NCBI GenBank assembly: GCA_964019135.1
Contig: OZ025263.1
Span: forward strand, 37,984,133-38,048,132
DNA: 64,000 bases
Reading direction: 5' to 3'
Source: Arenicola marina
Taxonomy: Eukaryota > Annelida > Polychaeta > Arenicolidae
Below are positions 38,101 to 52,700 of the stretch, piece by piece. Numbering within the stretch: position 1 is the stretch's first letter; every line of letters starts with the position of its first letter. The notes under the pieces are model-generated. The model worked only from the letters and a program-made list of their open reading frames with translations. It was not told the origin of the DNA and did not search any database. The position numbers and the translations under genes were made by a program.

Positions 38101-39848
38101 CTACATCCCTGAGGAAGAGAGGTGTAGATGACAGGTAAGGCTATTATACCCCTGCATCCCCAAGGAAGAGAGGTGTAGATGACAGGTGAGGCTATTATAC
38201 CCCTACATCCCTGAGAAAGAGAGGTGTAGATGACAGGTGAGGCTATTATATTGTACATCCCTGAGGAAGAGAGGTGTAGATGACAGGTGAGGCTATTATA
38301 CCCCTACATCCCTGAGGAAGAGAGGTGTAGATGACAGGTGAGGCTATTATACCCTACATCCCTGAGGAAGAGAGGTGTAGATGACAGGTGAGGCTATTAT
38401 ACCCCTACATCCCTGAGGAAGAGAGGTGTAGACGACAGGTGAGGCTATTATACCCGTGCATCCCCGAGGAAGAGAGGTGTAGATGACAGGTGAGGCTATT
38501 ATAGCCGTACATACCTTAGGAAGAGAGGTGTAGATGACAGGTGAGGCTATTATATTGTACATCCCTGAGGAAGAGAGGTGTAGATGACAGGTGAGGCTAT
38601 TATACCCGTACATCCCTGAGGAAGAAAGGTGTAGATGACAGGTGAGGCTATTATACCCGTACATCCCCGAGGAAGAGAGGTGTAGATGACAGATGAGGCT
38701 ATTTTACCCGTACATACCTTAGGAAGAGAGGTGTAGATGACAGGTGAGGCTATTATATTGTACATCCCTGAGGAAGAGAGGTGTAGATGACAGGTGAGGC
38801 TATTATATTGTACATCCCTGAGGAAGAGAGGTGTAGATGACAGGTGAGGCTATTATACCCTACATCCCTGAAGAAGAGAGGTGTAGATGACAGGTGAGGC
38901 TATTATATTGTACATCCCTGAGGAAGAGAGGTGTAGATGACAGGTGAGGCTATTATATTGTACATCCCTGAGGAAGAGAGGTGTAGATGACAGGTGAGGC
39001 TATTATACCCTAAATCCCTGAGGAAGAGAGGTGTAGATGACAGGTGAGGCTATTATATTGTACATCCCTGAGGAAGAGAGGTGTAGATGACAGGTGAGGC
39101 TATTATATGGTACATCCCTGAGGAAGAGAGGTGTAGATGCCAGGTGAGGCTATTATATTGTACATCCCTGAGGAAGAGAGGTGTAGACGACAGGTGAGGC
39201 TATTATACCCGTACATCCCTGAGGAAGAGAGGTGTAGATGTCAGGTGAGGCTATTATACCTTACATCCCTGAGGAAGAGAGGTGTAGATGCCAGGTGAGG
39301 CTATTATACCCGTACATCCCTGAGGAAGAGAGGTGTAGATGTCAGGTGAGGCTATTATATCCTACATCCCTGAGGAAGAGAGGTGTAGATGCCAGGTGAG
39401 GCTATTATATTGTACATCCCTGAGGAAGAGAGGTGTAGACGACAGGTGAGGCTATTATACCCTACATCCCTGAGGAAGAGAGGTGTAGATGACAGGTGAG
39501 GCTATTATACCCGTACATCCCTGAGGAAGAGAGGTGTAGATGTCAGGTGAGGCTATTATACCCTACATCCCTGAGGAAGAGAGGTGTAGATGTCAGTTGA
39601 GGCTATTATACCCGTACATCCCTGAGGAAGAGAGGTGTAGATGACAGGTGAGGCTATTATACCCCTACATCCCTGAGGAAGAGAGGTGTAGATGCCAGGT
39701 GAGGCTATTATACCCGTACACCCCCGAGGAAGAGAGGTGTAGATGACAGGTGAGGCTATTATACCCGTACATCCCTGAGGAAGAGAGGTGTAGATGACAG
39801 GTGAGGCTATTATACCCGTACACCCCCGAGGAAGAGAGGTGTAGATGA
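30061..39848. repeat. Nested duplication with 5648-bp offset
   Basis: 30061-34200 matches 35709-39848 at a constant offset of 5648 bp, and the same pair appears again in 39929-49277 (for example 42128 and 47776). It must have arisen before the 9.43-kb duplication, because both 9.43-kb copies contain it. Confidence 0.75.
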
Positions 39849-39928
39849 CAGGTGAGGCTATTATATTGTACATCCCTGAGGAAGAGAGGTGTAGATGACA
39901 GGTGAGGCTATTATATTGTACATCCTTG
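30500..39928. repeat. 9.43-kb tandem duplication, copy 1
   Basis: Landmarks recur at a constant offset of 9429 bp in 39929-49357: CTATTTTCCCC at about 31097 and 40526, and again at 36745 and 46174. The junction lies between about 39920 and 39944, where an ATTGTAC unit with CATCCTTGAG joins a GTAGGTGACCGG unit. The segment overlaps copy B of the 11-kb duplication. Near 39850 copy 1 is one unit shorter than copy 2. Confidence 0.8.
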
Positions 39929-42900
39929 AGGAAGAGAGGTGTAGGTGACCGGTGAGGCTATTATACCCGTACATCCCCGAGGAAGAGAGGTGTAGATGAC
40001 AGGTGAGGCTATTATACCCGTACATCCCTGAGGAAGAGAGGTGTAGATGACAGGTGAGGCTATTATACCCCTACATCCCCAAGGAAGAGAGGTGTAGATG
40101 ACCGGTGAGGCTATTATACCCTACATCCCTGAAGAAGAGAGGTGTAGATAACAGGTGAGGCTATTATAACCTACATCCCCGAGGAAGAGAGGTGTAGATG
40201 ACAGGTGAGGCTATTATACCCGTACATCCCTGAGGAAGAGAGATGTAGGTGACCGGTGAGGCTATTATACCCTACATCCCTGAAGAAGAGAGGTGTAGAT
40301 AACAGGTGAGGCTATTATAACCTACATCCCCGAGGAAGAGAGGTGTAGATGACAGGTGAGGTTATTATACCCGGATATCCCTGAGGAAGAGAGGTGTAGA
40401 TGACAGGTGAGGCTATTATACCCGTACATCCCCGAGGAAGAGAGGTGTAGATGACAGGTGAGGCTATTATACCCGTACATCCCTTAGGGAGAGAGGTGTA
40501 GATGACAGGTGAGGCTAATATACCCCTATTTTCCCCAGGAAAAGAGGTGTAGATGACAGGTGAGGCTATTATACCCGTACATCCCCGAGTAAGAGGTGTA
40601 GATGACAGGTGAGGCTATTATACCCGTACATCCCCGAGGAAGAGAGGTGTAGATGACAGGTGAGGCTATTATACCCGTACATCCCTTAGGGAGAGAGGTG
40701 TAGATGACAGGTGAGGCTATTATACCCTACATCCCTGAGGAAGAGAGGTGTAGATGACAGGTGAGGTTATTATATTGTACATCCCTGAGGAAGACAGGTG
40801 TAGATGACAGGTGAGGCTATTATACTCTGCATCCCTGAGGAAGACAGGTGTAGATGACAGGTGAGGCTATTATACTCTACACCCCTGAGGAAGAGATGTG
40901 TAGATGACAGGTGAGGCTATTATACCCGTACATCTCTTTGGGAGAGAGGTGTTGATGACAGGTGAGGCTATTATACCCTACATTCCTGAGGAAGAGTGGT
41001 GTAGATGACAGGTGAGGCTATTATACCCGTACATCCCTGAGGAAGAGAGATGTAGATGAGAGGTGAGGCTATTATACCGGTACATCCCTTAGGGAGAGAG
41101 GTGTAGATGACAGGTGAGGCTGTTATACCCTACATCCCCGAAGAAGAGTGGTGTAGATAACAGGTGAGACTATTATAACCTACATCCCCGAGGAAGAGAG
41201 GTGTAGATGACAGGTGAGGTTATTATGCACGGATATCCCCGAGTAAGAGGTGTAGATGACAGGTGAGGCTATTATACCCGTACATCCCCGAGGAAGAGAG
41301 GTGTAGATGACAGGTGGGACTATTATACCCTACATCCCTTAGGGAGAGAGGTGTAGATGACAGGTGAGGCTATTATACCCCTACTTCCCCCAGGAAGAGA
41401 GGTGTAGATGACAGGTGAGGCTATTATACCCATACATCCCCGAGTAAGAGGTGTAGATGACAGGTGAGGCTATTATACCCGTACATCCTCGAGGAAGAGA
41501 GGTGTAGATGACAGGTGAGGCTATTATACCCGTACATCCCTTAGGGAGAGAGGTGTAGATGACAGGTGAGGCTATTATACCCTACATCCCTGAGGAAGAG
41601 AGGTGTAGATGACAGGTGAGGCTATTATATTGTACATCCCTGAGGAAGACAGGTGTAGATGACAGGTGAGGCTATTATACTCTACCTCCCTGAGGAAGAC
41701 AGGTGTAGATGACAGGTGAGGCTATTATACTCTACATCCCTGAGGAAGAGAGGTGTAGATGACAGGTGAGGCTATTATATTGTACATCCCTGAGAAAGAG
41801 AGGTGTAGATGACAGGTGAGGCTATTATACCCTACATCCCCGAGGAAGAGAGGTGTAGATGACAGGTGAGGCTATTATACCCTACATCCCTGAGGAAGAG
41901 AGGTGTAGATGACAGGTAAGGCTATTATACCCCTGCATCCCCAAGGAAGAGAGGTGTAGATGACAGGTGAGGCTATTATACCCCTACATCCCTGAGAAAG
42001 AGAGGTGTAGATGACAGGTGAGGCTATTATATTGTACATCCCTGAGGAAGAGAGGTGTAGATGACAGGTGAGGCTATTATACCCCTACATCCCTGAGGAA
42101 GAGAGGTGTAGATGACAGGTGAGGCTATTATACCCTACATCCCTGAGGAAGAGAGGTGTAGATGACAGGTGAGGCTATTATACCCGTACATCCCCGAGGA
42201 AGAGAGGTGTAGATGACAGGTGAGGCTATTATACCCGTGCATCCCCGAGGAAGAGAGGTGTAGATGACAGGTGAGGCTATTATAGCCGTACATACCTTAG
42301 GAAGAGAGGTGTAGATGACAGGTGAGGCTATTATATTGTACATCCCTGAGGAAGAGAGGTGTAGATGACAGGTGAGGCTATTATACCCGTACATCCCTGA
42401 GGAAGAGAGGTGTAGATGACAGGTGAGGCTATTATACCCGTACATCCCCGAGGAAGAGAGGTGTAGATGACAGATGAGGCTATTTTACCCGTACATACCT
42501 TAGGAAGAGAGGTGTAGATGACAGGTGAGGCTATTATATTGTACATCCCTGAGGAAGAGAGGTGTAGATGACAGGTGAGGCTATTATATTGTACATCCCT
42601 GAGGAAGAGAGGTGTAGATGACAGGTGAGGCTATTATACCCTACATCCCTGAGGAAGAGAGGTGTAGATGACAGGTGAGGCTATTATATTGTACATCCCT
42701 GAGGAAGAGAGGTGTAGATGACAGGTGAGGCTATTATATTGTACATCCCTGAGGAAGAGAGGTGTAGATGACAGGTGAGGCTATTATACCCTAAATCCCT
42801 GAGGAAGAGAGGTGTAGATGACAGGTGAGGCTATTATATTGTACATCCCTGAGGAAGAGAGGTGTAGATGACAGGTGAGGCTATTATATGGTACATCCCT

Positions 42901-45900
42901 GAGGAAGAGAGGTGTAGATGCCAGGTGAGGCTATTATATTGTACATCCCTGAGGAAGAGAGGTGTAGACGACAGGTGAGGCTATTATACCCGTACATCCC
43001 TGAGGAAGAGAGGTGTAGATGTCAGGTGAGGCTATTATACCTTACATCCCTGAGGAAGAGAGGTGTAGATGCCAGGTGAGGCTATTATACCCGTACATCC
43101 CTGAGGAAGAGAGGTGTAGATGTCAGGTGAGGCTATTATATCCTACATCCCTGAGGAAGAGAGGTGTAGATGCCAGGTGAGGCTATTATATTGTACATCC
43201 CTGAGGAAGAGAGGTGTAGACGACAGGTGAGGCTATTATACCCTACATCCCTGAGGAAGAGAGGTGTAGATGACAGGTGAGGCTATTATACCCGTACATC
43301 CCTGAGGAAGAGAGGTGTAGATGTCAGGTGAGGCTATTATACCCTACATCCCTGAGGAAGAGAGGTGTAGATGTCAGGTGAGGCTATTATACCCGTACAT
43401 CCCTGAGGAAGAGAGGTGTAGATGACAGGTGAGGCTATTATACCCCTACATCCCTGAGGAAGAGAGGTGTAGATGCCAGGTGAGGCTATTATACCCGTAC
43501 ACCCCCGAGGAAGAGAGGTGTAGATGACAGGTGAGGCTATTATACCCGTACATCCCTGAGGAAGAGAGGTGTAGATGACAGGTGAGGCTATTATACCCGT
43601 ACACCCCCGAGGAAGAGAGGTGTAGATGACAGGTGAGGCTATTATACCCGTACATCCCTGAGGAAGAGAGGTGTAGATGCCAGGTGAGGCTATTATATTG
43701 TACATCCCTGAGGAAGAGAGGTGTAGACGACAGGTGAGGCTATTATACCCTACATCCCTGAGGAAGAGAGGTGTAGATGACAGGTGAGGCTATTATACCC
43801 GTACATCCCTGAGGAAGAGAGGTGTAGATGACAGGTGAGGCTATTATATTGTACATCCCTGAGGAAGAGAGGTGTAGATGCCAGGTGAAGCTATTATACC
43901 CGTACATCCCTGAGGAAGAGAGGTGTAGATGTCAGGTGAGGCTATTATACCCTACATCCCTGAGGAAGAGAGGTGTAGATGCCAGGTGAGGCTATTATAC
44001 CCGTACATCCCTGAGGAAGAGAGGTGTGGATGTCAGGTGAGGCTATTATACCCTACATCCCTGAGGAAGAGAGGTGTAGATGTCAAGTGAGGCTATTATA
44101 CCCGTACATCCCTGAGGAAGAGAGGTGTAGGTGACCGGTGAGGCTATTATACCCTACATCCCTGAAGAAGAGAGGTGTAGATAACAGGTGAGGCTATTAT
44201 AACCTACATCCCCGAGGAAGAGAGGTTTTGATGTCAGGTGAGGCTATTATACCCTACATCCCTTAGGGAGAGAGGTGTAGATGACAGGTGAGGCTATTAT
44301 ACCCGTACATCGCCGAGGAAGAGAGGTGTAGATGACAGGTGAGGCTATTATACCCGTACATCCCCGAGGAAGAGAGGTGTAGATGACAGGTGAGGCTATT
44401 ATACCCGTACATCCCTGAGGAAGAGAGGTGCAGGTGACCGGTGAGGCTATTATACCCTACATCCCTGAAGAAGAGAGATGTAGATAACAGGTGAGGCTAT
44501 TATAACCTACATCCACGAGGAAGAGAGGTGTAGATGACAGGTGAGGTTATTATACCCGGATATCCCCGAGTAAGAGGTGTAGATGACAGGTGAGGCTATT
44601 ATACCCGTACATCCCCGAGGAAGAGAGGTGTAGATGACAGGTGAGGCTATTATACCCGTACATCCCTTAGGGAGAGAGGTGTAGATGACAGGTGAGGCTA
44701 TTATACCCCTACTTCCCCCAGGAAGAGAGGTGTAGATTACAGGTGAGGCTATTATACCCGTACATCCCCGAGTAAGAGGTGTAGATGACAGGTGAGGCTA
44801 TTATACCCGTACATCTCCGAGGAAGAGAGGTGTAGATGACAAGTGAGGCTATTATTCCCTACATCCCTGAGGAAGAGAGGTGTAGATGACAGGTGAGGTT
44901 ATTATATTGTACATCCCTGAGGAAGACAGATGTAGATGACAGGTGAGGCTATTATACTCTACATCCCTGAGGAAGACAGGTGTAGATGACAGGTGAGGCT
45001 ATTATACTCTACATCCCTGAGGAAGAGAGGTGTAGATGACAGGTGAGGCTATTATACCCGTACATCCCTGAGGAAGAGAGGTGTAGATGAGAGGTGAGGC
45101 TATTATACCCTACATTCCTGAGGAAGAGAGGTGTAGATGACAGGTGAGGCTATTATACCCGTACATCCCTGAGGAAGAGAGGTGTAGATGAGAGGTGAGG
45201 CTATTATACCCGTACATCCCTTAGGGAGAGAGGTGTAGATGACATGTGGGGCTATTATACCCCTACATCCCCAAAGAAGAGAGGTGTAGATGACAGGTGA
45301 GGCCATTATACCCTACATCCCTGAGGAAGAGAGGTGTAGGTGACCGGTGAGGCTGTTATACCCTACATCCCCGAAGAAGAGAGGTGTAGATAACAGGTGA
45401 GACTATTATAACCTACATCCCTGAGGAAGAGAGGTGTGGATGACAGGTGAGGCTATTATACCCCTACATCCCTGAGGAAGAGTGGTGTAGATGACAGGTG
45501 AGGCTATTATACCCGTACATCCCCGAGGAAGAGAGGTGTAGATGACAGGTGAGGCTATTATGCCCGTACATCCCTGAGGAAGAGAGGTGTAGGTGACCGG
45601 TGAGGCTATTATACCCGTACATCCCCGAGGAAGAGAGGTGTAGATGACAGGTGAGGCTATTATACCCGTACATCCCTGAGGAAGAGAGGTGTAGATGACA
45701 GGTGAGGCTATTATACCCCTACATCCCCAAGGAACAGAGGTGTAGATGACCGGTGAGGCTATTATACCCTACATCCCTGAAGAAGAGAGGTGTAGATAAC
45801 AGGTGAGGCTATTATAACCTACATCCCCGAGGAAGAGAGGTGTAGATGACAGGTGAGGCTATTATACCCGTACATCCCTGAGGAAGAGAGGTGTAGGTGA

Positions 45901-48900
45901 CCGGTGAGGCTATTATACCCTACATCCCTGAAGAAGAGAGGTGTAGATAACAGGTGAGGCTATTATAACCTACATCCCCGAGGAAGAGAGGTGTAGATGA
46001 CAGGTGAGGTTATTATACCCGGATATCCCTGAGGAAGAGAGGTGTAGATGACAGGTGAGGCTATTATACCCGTACATCCCCGAGGAAGAGAGGTGTAGAT
46101 GACAGGTGAGGCTATTATACCCGTACATCCCTTAGGGAGAGAGGTGTAGATGACAGGTGAGGCTAATATACCCCTATTTTCCCCAGGAAAAGAGGTGTAG
46201 ATGACAGGTGAGGCTATTATACCCGTACATCACCGAGTAAGAGGTGTAGATGACAGGTGAGGCTATTATACCCGTACATCCCCGAGGAAGAGAGGTGTAG
46301 ATGACAGGTGAGGCTATTATACCCGTACATCCCTTAGGGAGAGAGGTGTAGATGACAGGTGAGGCTATTATACCCTACATCCCTGAGGAAGAGAGGTGTA
46401 GATGACAGGTGAGGTTATTATATTGTACATCCCTGAGGAAGACAGGTGTAGATGACAGGTGAGGCTATTATACTCTGCATCCCTGAGGAAGACAGGTGTA
46501 GATGACAGGTGAGGCTATTATACTCTACACCCCTGAGGAAGAGAGGTGTAGATGACAGGTGAGGCTATTATACCCGTACATCTCTTTGGGAGAGAGGTGT
46601 TGATGACAGGTGAGGCTATTATACCCTACATTCCTGAGGAAGAGTGGTGTAGATGACAGGTGAGGCTATTATACCCGTACATCCCTGAGGAAGAGAGATG
46701 TAGATGAGAGGAGAGGCTATTATACCGGTACATCCCTTAGGGAGAGAGGTGTAGATGACAGGTGAGGCTGTTATACCCTACATCCCCGAAGAAGAGTGGT
46801 GTAGATAACAGGTGAGACTATTATAACCTACATCCCCGAGGAAGAGAGGTGTAGATGACAGGTGAGGTTATTATGCACGGATATCCCCGAGTAAGAGATG
46901 TAGATGACAGGTGAGGCTATTATACCCGTACATCCCCGAGGAAGAGAGGTGTAGATGACAGGTGGGACTATTATACCCTACATCCCTTAGGGAGAGAGGT
47001 GTAGATGACAGGTGAGGCTATTATACCACTACTTCCCCCAGGAAGAGAGGTGTAGATGACAGGTGAGGCTATTATACCCATACATCCCCGAGTAAGAGGT
47101 GTAGATGACAGGTGAGGCTATTATACCCGTACATCCTCGAGGAAGAGAGGTGTAGATGACAGGTGAGGCTATTATACCCGTACATCCCTTAGGGAGAGAG
47201 GTGTAGATGACAGGTGAGGCTATTATACCCTACATCCCTGAGGAAGAGAGGTGTAGATGACAGGTGAGGCTATTATATTGTACATCCCTGAGGAAGACAG
47301 GTGTAGATGACAGGTGAGGCTATTATACTCTACCTCCCTGAGGAAGACAGGTGTAGATGACAGGTGAGGCTATTATACTCTACATCCCTGAGGAAGAGAG
47401 GTGTAGATGACAGGTGAGGCTATTATATTGTACATCCCTGAGAAAGAGAGGTGTAGATGACAGGTGAGGCTATTATACCCTACATCCCCGAGGAAGAGAG
47501 GTGTAGATGACAGGTGAGGCTATTATACCCTACATCCCTGAGGAAGAGAGGTGTAGATGACAGGTAAGGCTATTATACCCCTGCATCCCCAAGGAAGAGA
47601 GGTGTAGATGACAGGTGAGGCTATTATACCCCTACATCCCTGAGAAAGAGAGGTGTAGATGACAGGTGAGGCTATTATATTGTACATCCCTGAGGAAGAG
47701 AGGTGTAGATGACAGGTGAGGCTATTATACCCCTACATCCCTGAGGAAGAGAGGTGTAGATGACAGGTGAGGCTATTATACCCTACATCCCTGAGGAAGA
47801 GAGGTGTAGATGACAGGTGAGGCTATTATACCCCTACATCCCTGAGGAAGAGAGGTGTAGATGACAGGTGAGGCTATTATACCCGTGCATCCCCGAGGAA
47901 GAGAGGTGTAGATGACAGGTGAGGCTATTATAGCCGTACATACCTTAGGAAGAGAGGTGTAGATGACAGGTGAGGCTATTATATTGTACATCCCTGAGGA
48001 AGAGAGGTGTAGATGACAGGTGAGGCTATTATACCCGTACATCCCTGAGGAAGAAAGGTGTAGATGACAGGTGAGGCTATTATACCCGTACATCCCCGAG
48101 GAAGAGAGGTGTAGATGACAGATGAGGCTATTTTACCCGTACATACCTTAGGAAGAGAGGTGTAGATGACAGGTGAGGCTATTATATTGTACATCCCTGA
48201 GGAAGAGAGGTGTAGATGACAGGTGAGGCTATTATATTGTACATCCCTGAGGAAGAGAGGTGTAGATGACAGGTGAGGCTATTATACCCTACATCCCTGA
48301 GGAAGAGAGGTGTAGATGACAGGTGAGGCTATTATATTGTACATCCCTGAGGAAGAGAGGTGTAGATGACAGGTGAGGCTATTATATTGTACATCCCTGA
48401 GGAAGAGAGGTGTAGATGACAGGTGAGGCTATTATACCCTAAATCCCTGAGGAAGAGAGGTGTAGATGACAGGTGAGGCTATTATATTGTACATCCCTGA
48501 GGAAGAGAGGTGTAGATGACAGGTGAGGCTATTATATGGTACATCCCTGAGGAAGAGAGGTGTAGATGCCAGGTGAGGCTATTATATTGTACATCCCTGA
48601 GGAAGAGAGGTGTAGACGACAGGTGAGGCTATTATACCCGTACATCCCTGAGGAAGAGAGGTGTAGATGTCAGGTGAGGCTATTATACCTTACATCCCTG
48701 AGGAAGAGAGGTGTAGATGCCAGGTGAGGCTATTATACCCGTACATCCCTGAGGAAGAGAGGTGTAGATGTCAGGTGAGGCTATTATATCCTACATCCCT
48801 GAGGAAGAGAGGTGTAGATGCCAGGTGAGGCTATTATATTGTACATCCCTGAGGAAGAGAGGTGTAGACGACAGGTGAGGCTATTATACCCTACATCCCT

Positions 48901-49357
48901 GAGGAAGAGAGGTGTAGATGACAGGTGAGGCTATTATACCCGTACATCCCTGAGGAAGAGAGGTGTAGATGTCAGGTGAGGCTATTATACCCTACATCCC
49001 TGAGGAAGAGAGGTGTAGATGTCAGTTGAGGCTATTATACCCGTACATCCCTGAGGAAGAGAGGTGTAGATGACAGGTGAGGCTATTATACCCCTACATC
49101 CCTGAGGAAGAGAGGTGTAGATGCCAGGTGAGGCTATTATACCCGTACACCCCCGAGGAAGAGAGGTGTAGATGACAGGTGAGGCTATTATACCCGTACA
49201 TCCCTGAGGAAGAGAGGTGTAGATGACAGGTGAGGCTATTATACCCGTACACCCCCGAGGAAGAGAGGTGTAGATGACAGGTGAGGCTATTATACCCGTA
49301 CATCCCTGAGGAAGAGAGGTGTAGATGCCAGGTGAGGCTATTATATTGTACATCCCT
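39929..49357. repeat. 9.43-kb tandem duplication, copy 2
   Basis: Second copy with the same variant order as 30500-39928 and few visible single-base differences. It continues past 49357 into sequence like 34280-34680. Near 49770 it switches to units like those at about 47080 (offset about 2722 bp), marking another exchange point. Confidence 0.8.
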
Positions 49358-49769
49358 GAGGAAGAGAGGTGTAGACGACAGGTGAGGCTATTATACCCTA
49401 CATCCCTGAGGAAGAGAGGTGTAGATGACAGGTGAGGCTATTATACCCGTACATCCCTGAGGAAGAGAGGTGTAGATGACAGGTGAGGCTATTATATTGT
49501 ACATCCCTGAGGAAGAGAGGTGTAGATGCCAGGTGAAGCTATTATACCCGTACATCCCTGAGGAAGAGAGGTGTAGATGTCAGGTGAGGCTATTATACCC
49601 TACATCCCTGAGGAAGAGAGGTGTAGATGCCAGGTGAGGCTATTATACCCGTACATCCCTGAGGAAGAGAGGTGTGGATGTCAGGTGAGGCTATTATACC
49701 CTACATCCCTGAGGAAGAGAGGTGTAGATGTCAAGTGAGGCTATTATACCCGTACATCCCTGAGGAAGA

Positions 49770-52700
49770 GGGGTGTAGATGCCAGGTGAGGCTATTATAC
49801 CCATACATCCCCGAGTAAGAGGTGTAGATGACAGGTGAGGCTATTATACCCGTACATCCTCGAGGAAGAGAGGTGTAGATGACACGTGAGGCTATTATAC
49901 CCGTACATCCCTTAGGGAGAGAGGTGTAGATGACACGTGAGGCTATTATACCCTACATCCCTGAGGAAGAGAGGTGTAGATGACAGGTGAGGCTATTATA
50001 TTGTACATCCCTGAGGAAGACAGGTGTAGATGACAGGTGAGGCTATTATACTCTACCTCCCTGAGGAAGACAGGTGTAGATGACAGGTGAGGCTATTATA
50101 CTCTACATCCCTGAGGAAGAGAGGTGTAGATGACAGGTGAGGCTATTATATTGTACATCCCTGAGAAAGAGAGGTGTAGATGACAGGTGAGGCTATTATA
50201 CCCTACATCCCCGAGGAAGAGAGGTGTAGATGACAGGTGAGGCTATTATACCCTACATCCCTGAGGAAGAGAGGTGTAGATGACAGGTAAGGCTATTATA
50301 CCCCTGCATCCCCAAGGAAGAGAGGTGTAGATGACAGGTGAGGCTATTATACCCCTACATCCCTGAGAAAGAGAGGTGTAGATGACAGGTGAGGCTATTA
50401 TATTGTACATCCCTGAGGAAGAGAGGTGTAGATGACAGTTGAGGCTATTATACCCGTACATCCCTGAGGAAGAGAGGTGTAGATGACAGGTGAGACTATT
50501 ATACCCGTACATCCCCGAGGAAGAGAGGTGTAGATGACAGATGAGGCTATTTTACCCGTACATACCTTAGGAAGAGAGGTGTAGATGACAGGTGAGGCTA
50601 TTATATTGTACATCCCTGAGGAAGAGAGGTGTAGATGACAGGTGAGGCTATTATATTGTACATCCCTGAGGAAGAGAGGTGTAGATGACAGGTGAGGCTA
50701 TTATACCCTACATCCCTGAGGAAGAGAGGTGTAGATGACAGGTGAGGCTATTATATTGTACATCCCTGAGGAAGAGAGGTGCAGATGACAGGTGAGGCTA
50801 TTATATTGTACCTCCCTGAGGAAGAGAGGTGTAGATGACAGGTGAGGCTATTATACCCTAAATCCCTGAGGAAGAGAGGTGTAGATGACAGGTGAGGCTA
50901 TTATATTGTACATTCCTGAGGAAGAGAGGTGTAGATGACAGGTGAGGCTATTATATTGTACATCCCTGAGGAAGAGAGGTGTAGATGACAGGTGAGGCTA
51001 TTATATTGTACATCCCTGAGGAAGAGAGGTGTAGACGACAGGTGAGGCTATTATACCCGTACATCCCTGAGGAAGAGAGGTGTAGATGTCAGGTGAGGCT
51101 ATTATACCTTACATCCCTGAGGAAGAGAGGTGTAGATGCCAGGTGAGGCTATTATACCCGTACATCCCTGAGGAAGAGAGGTGTAGATGTCAGGTGAGGC
51201 TATTATACCCTACATCCCTGAGGAAGAGAGGTGTAGATGCCAGGTGAGGCTATTATATTGTACATCCCTGAGGAAGAGAGGTGTAGACGACAGGTGAGGC
51301 TATTATACCCTACATCCCTCAGGAAGAGAGATGTAGATGACAAGTGAGGCTATTATACCCGTACATCCCTGAGGAAGAGAGGTGTAGATGTCAGGTGGGG
51401 CTATTATACCCTATATCCCTGAGGAAGAGAGGTGTAGATGTCAGGTGAGGCTATTATACCCGTACATCCCTGAGGAAGAGAGGTGTAGATGACAGGTGAG
51501 GCTATTATACCCCTACATCCCTGAGGAAGAGAGGTGTAGATGCCAGGTGAGGCTATTATACCCGTACACCCCCGAGGAAGAGAGGTGTAGATGACAGGTG
51601 AGGCTATTATACCCGTACATCCCTGAGGAAGAGAGGTGTAGATGACAGGTGAGGCTATTATACCCGTACACCCCCGAGGAAGAGAGGTGTAGATGACAGG
51701 TGAGGCTATTATACCCTACATCCCTAAGGAACAGAGGTGTAGATGCCAGGTGAGGCTATTATATTGTACATCCCTGAGGAAGAGAGGTGTAGATGTCAGG
51801 TGAGGCCATTATACCCTACATCCCTGAGGAAGAGAGGTGTAGATGCCAGGTGAGGCTATTATATTGTACATCAATGAGGAAGAGAGGTGTAGATGCCAGG
51901 TGAGGCTATTATACCCTACGTTCCCGCGGAAGAGAGGTGTAGATGACAGGTGAGGCTATTATACCCGTACACCCCTGAGGAAGAGAGGTGTAGATGCCAG
52001 GTGAGGTTATTATACCCTACATCCCTGAGGAAGAGAGGTGTAGATGCCAGGTGAGGCTATTATATTGTACATCCCTGAGGAAGAGAGGTGTAGATGTCAG
52101 GTGAGGCCAGTATACCCTACATCCCTGAGGAAGAGAGGTGTAGATGCCAGGTGAGGCCATTATATTGTACACCCCCGAGGAAGAGAGGTGTAGATGACAG
52201 GTGAGGCTATTATACCCGTACATCCCTGAGGAAGAGAGGTGTAGATGCCAGGTGAGGCTATTATATTGTACATCCCTGAGGAAGAGAGGTGTAGACGACA
52301 GGTGAGGCTATTATACCCTACATCCCTGAGGAAGAGAGGTGTAGATGACAGGTGAGGCTATTATACCCGTACATCCCTGAGGAAGAGAGGTGTAGATGTC
52401 AGGTGAGGCTATTATACCCTACATCCCTGAGGAAGAGAGGTGTAGATGCCAGGTGAGGCTATTATACCCGTACATCCCTGAGGAAGAGAGGTGTAGATGC
52501 CAGGTGAAGCTATTATACCCTACATCCCTGAGGAAGAGAGGTGTAGATGACAGGTGAGGCTATTATACCCTACATCCCTGAGGAAGAGAGGTGTAGACGA
52601 CAGGTGAGGCTATTATACCCTACATCCCTGAGGAAGACAGGTGTAGATGACAGGTGAGGCTATTATACCCTACATCCCTGAGGAAGAGAGGTGTAGATGA

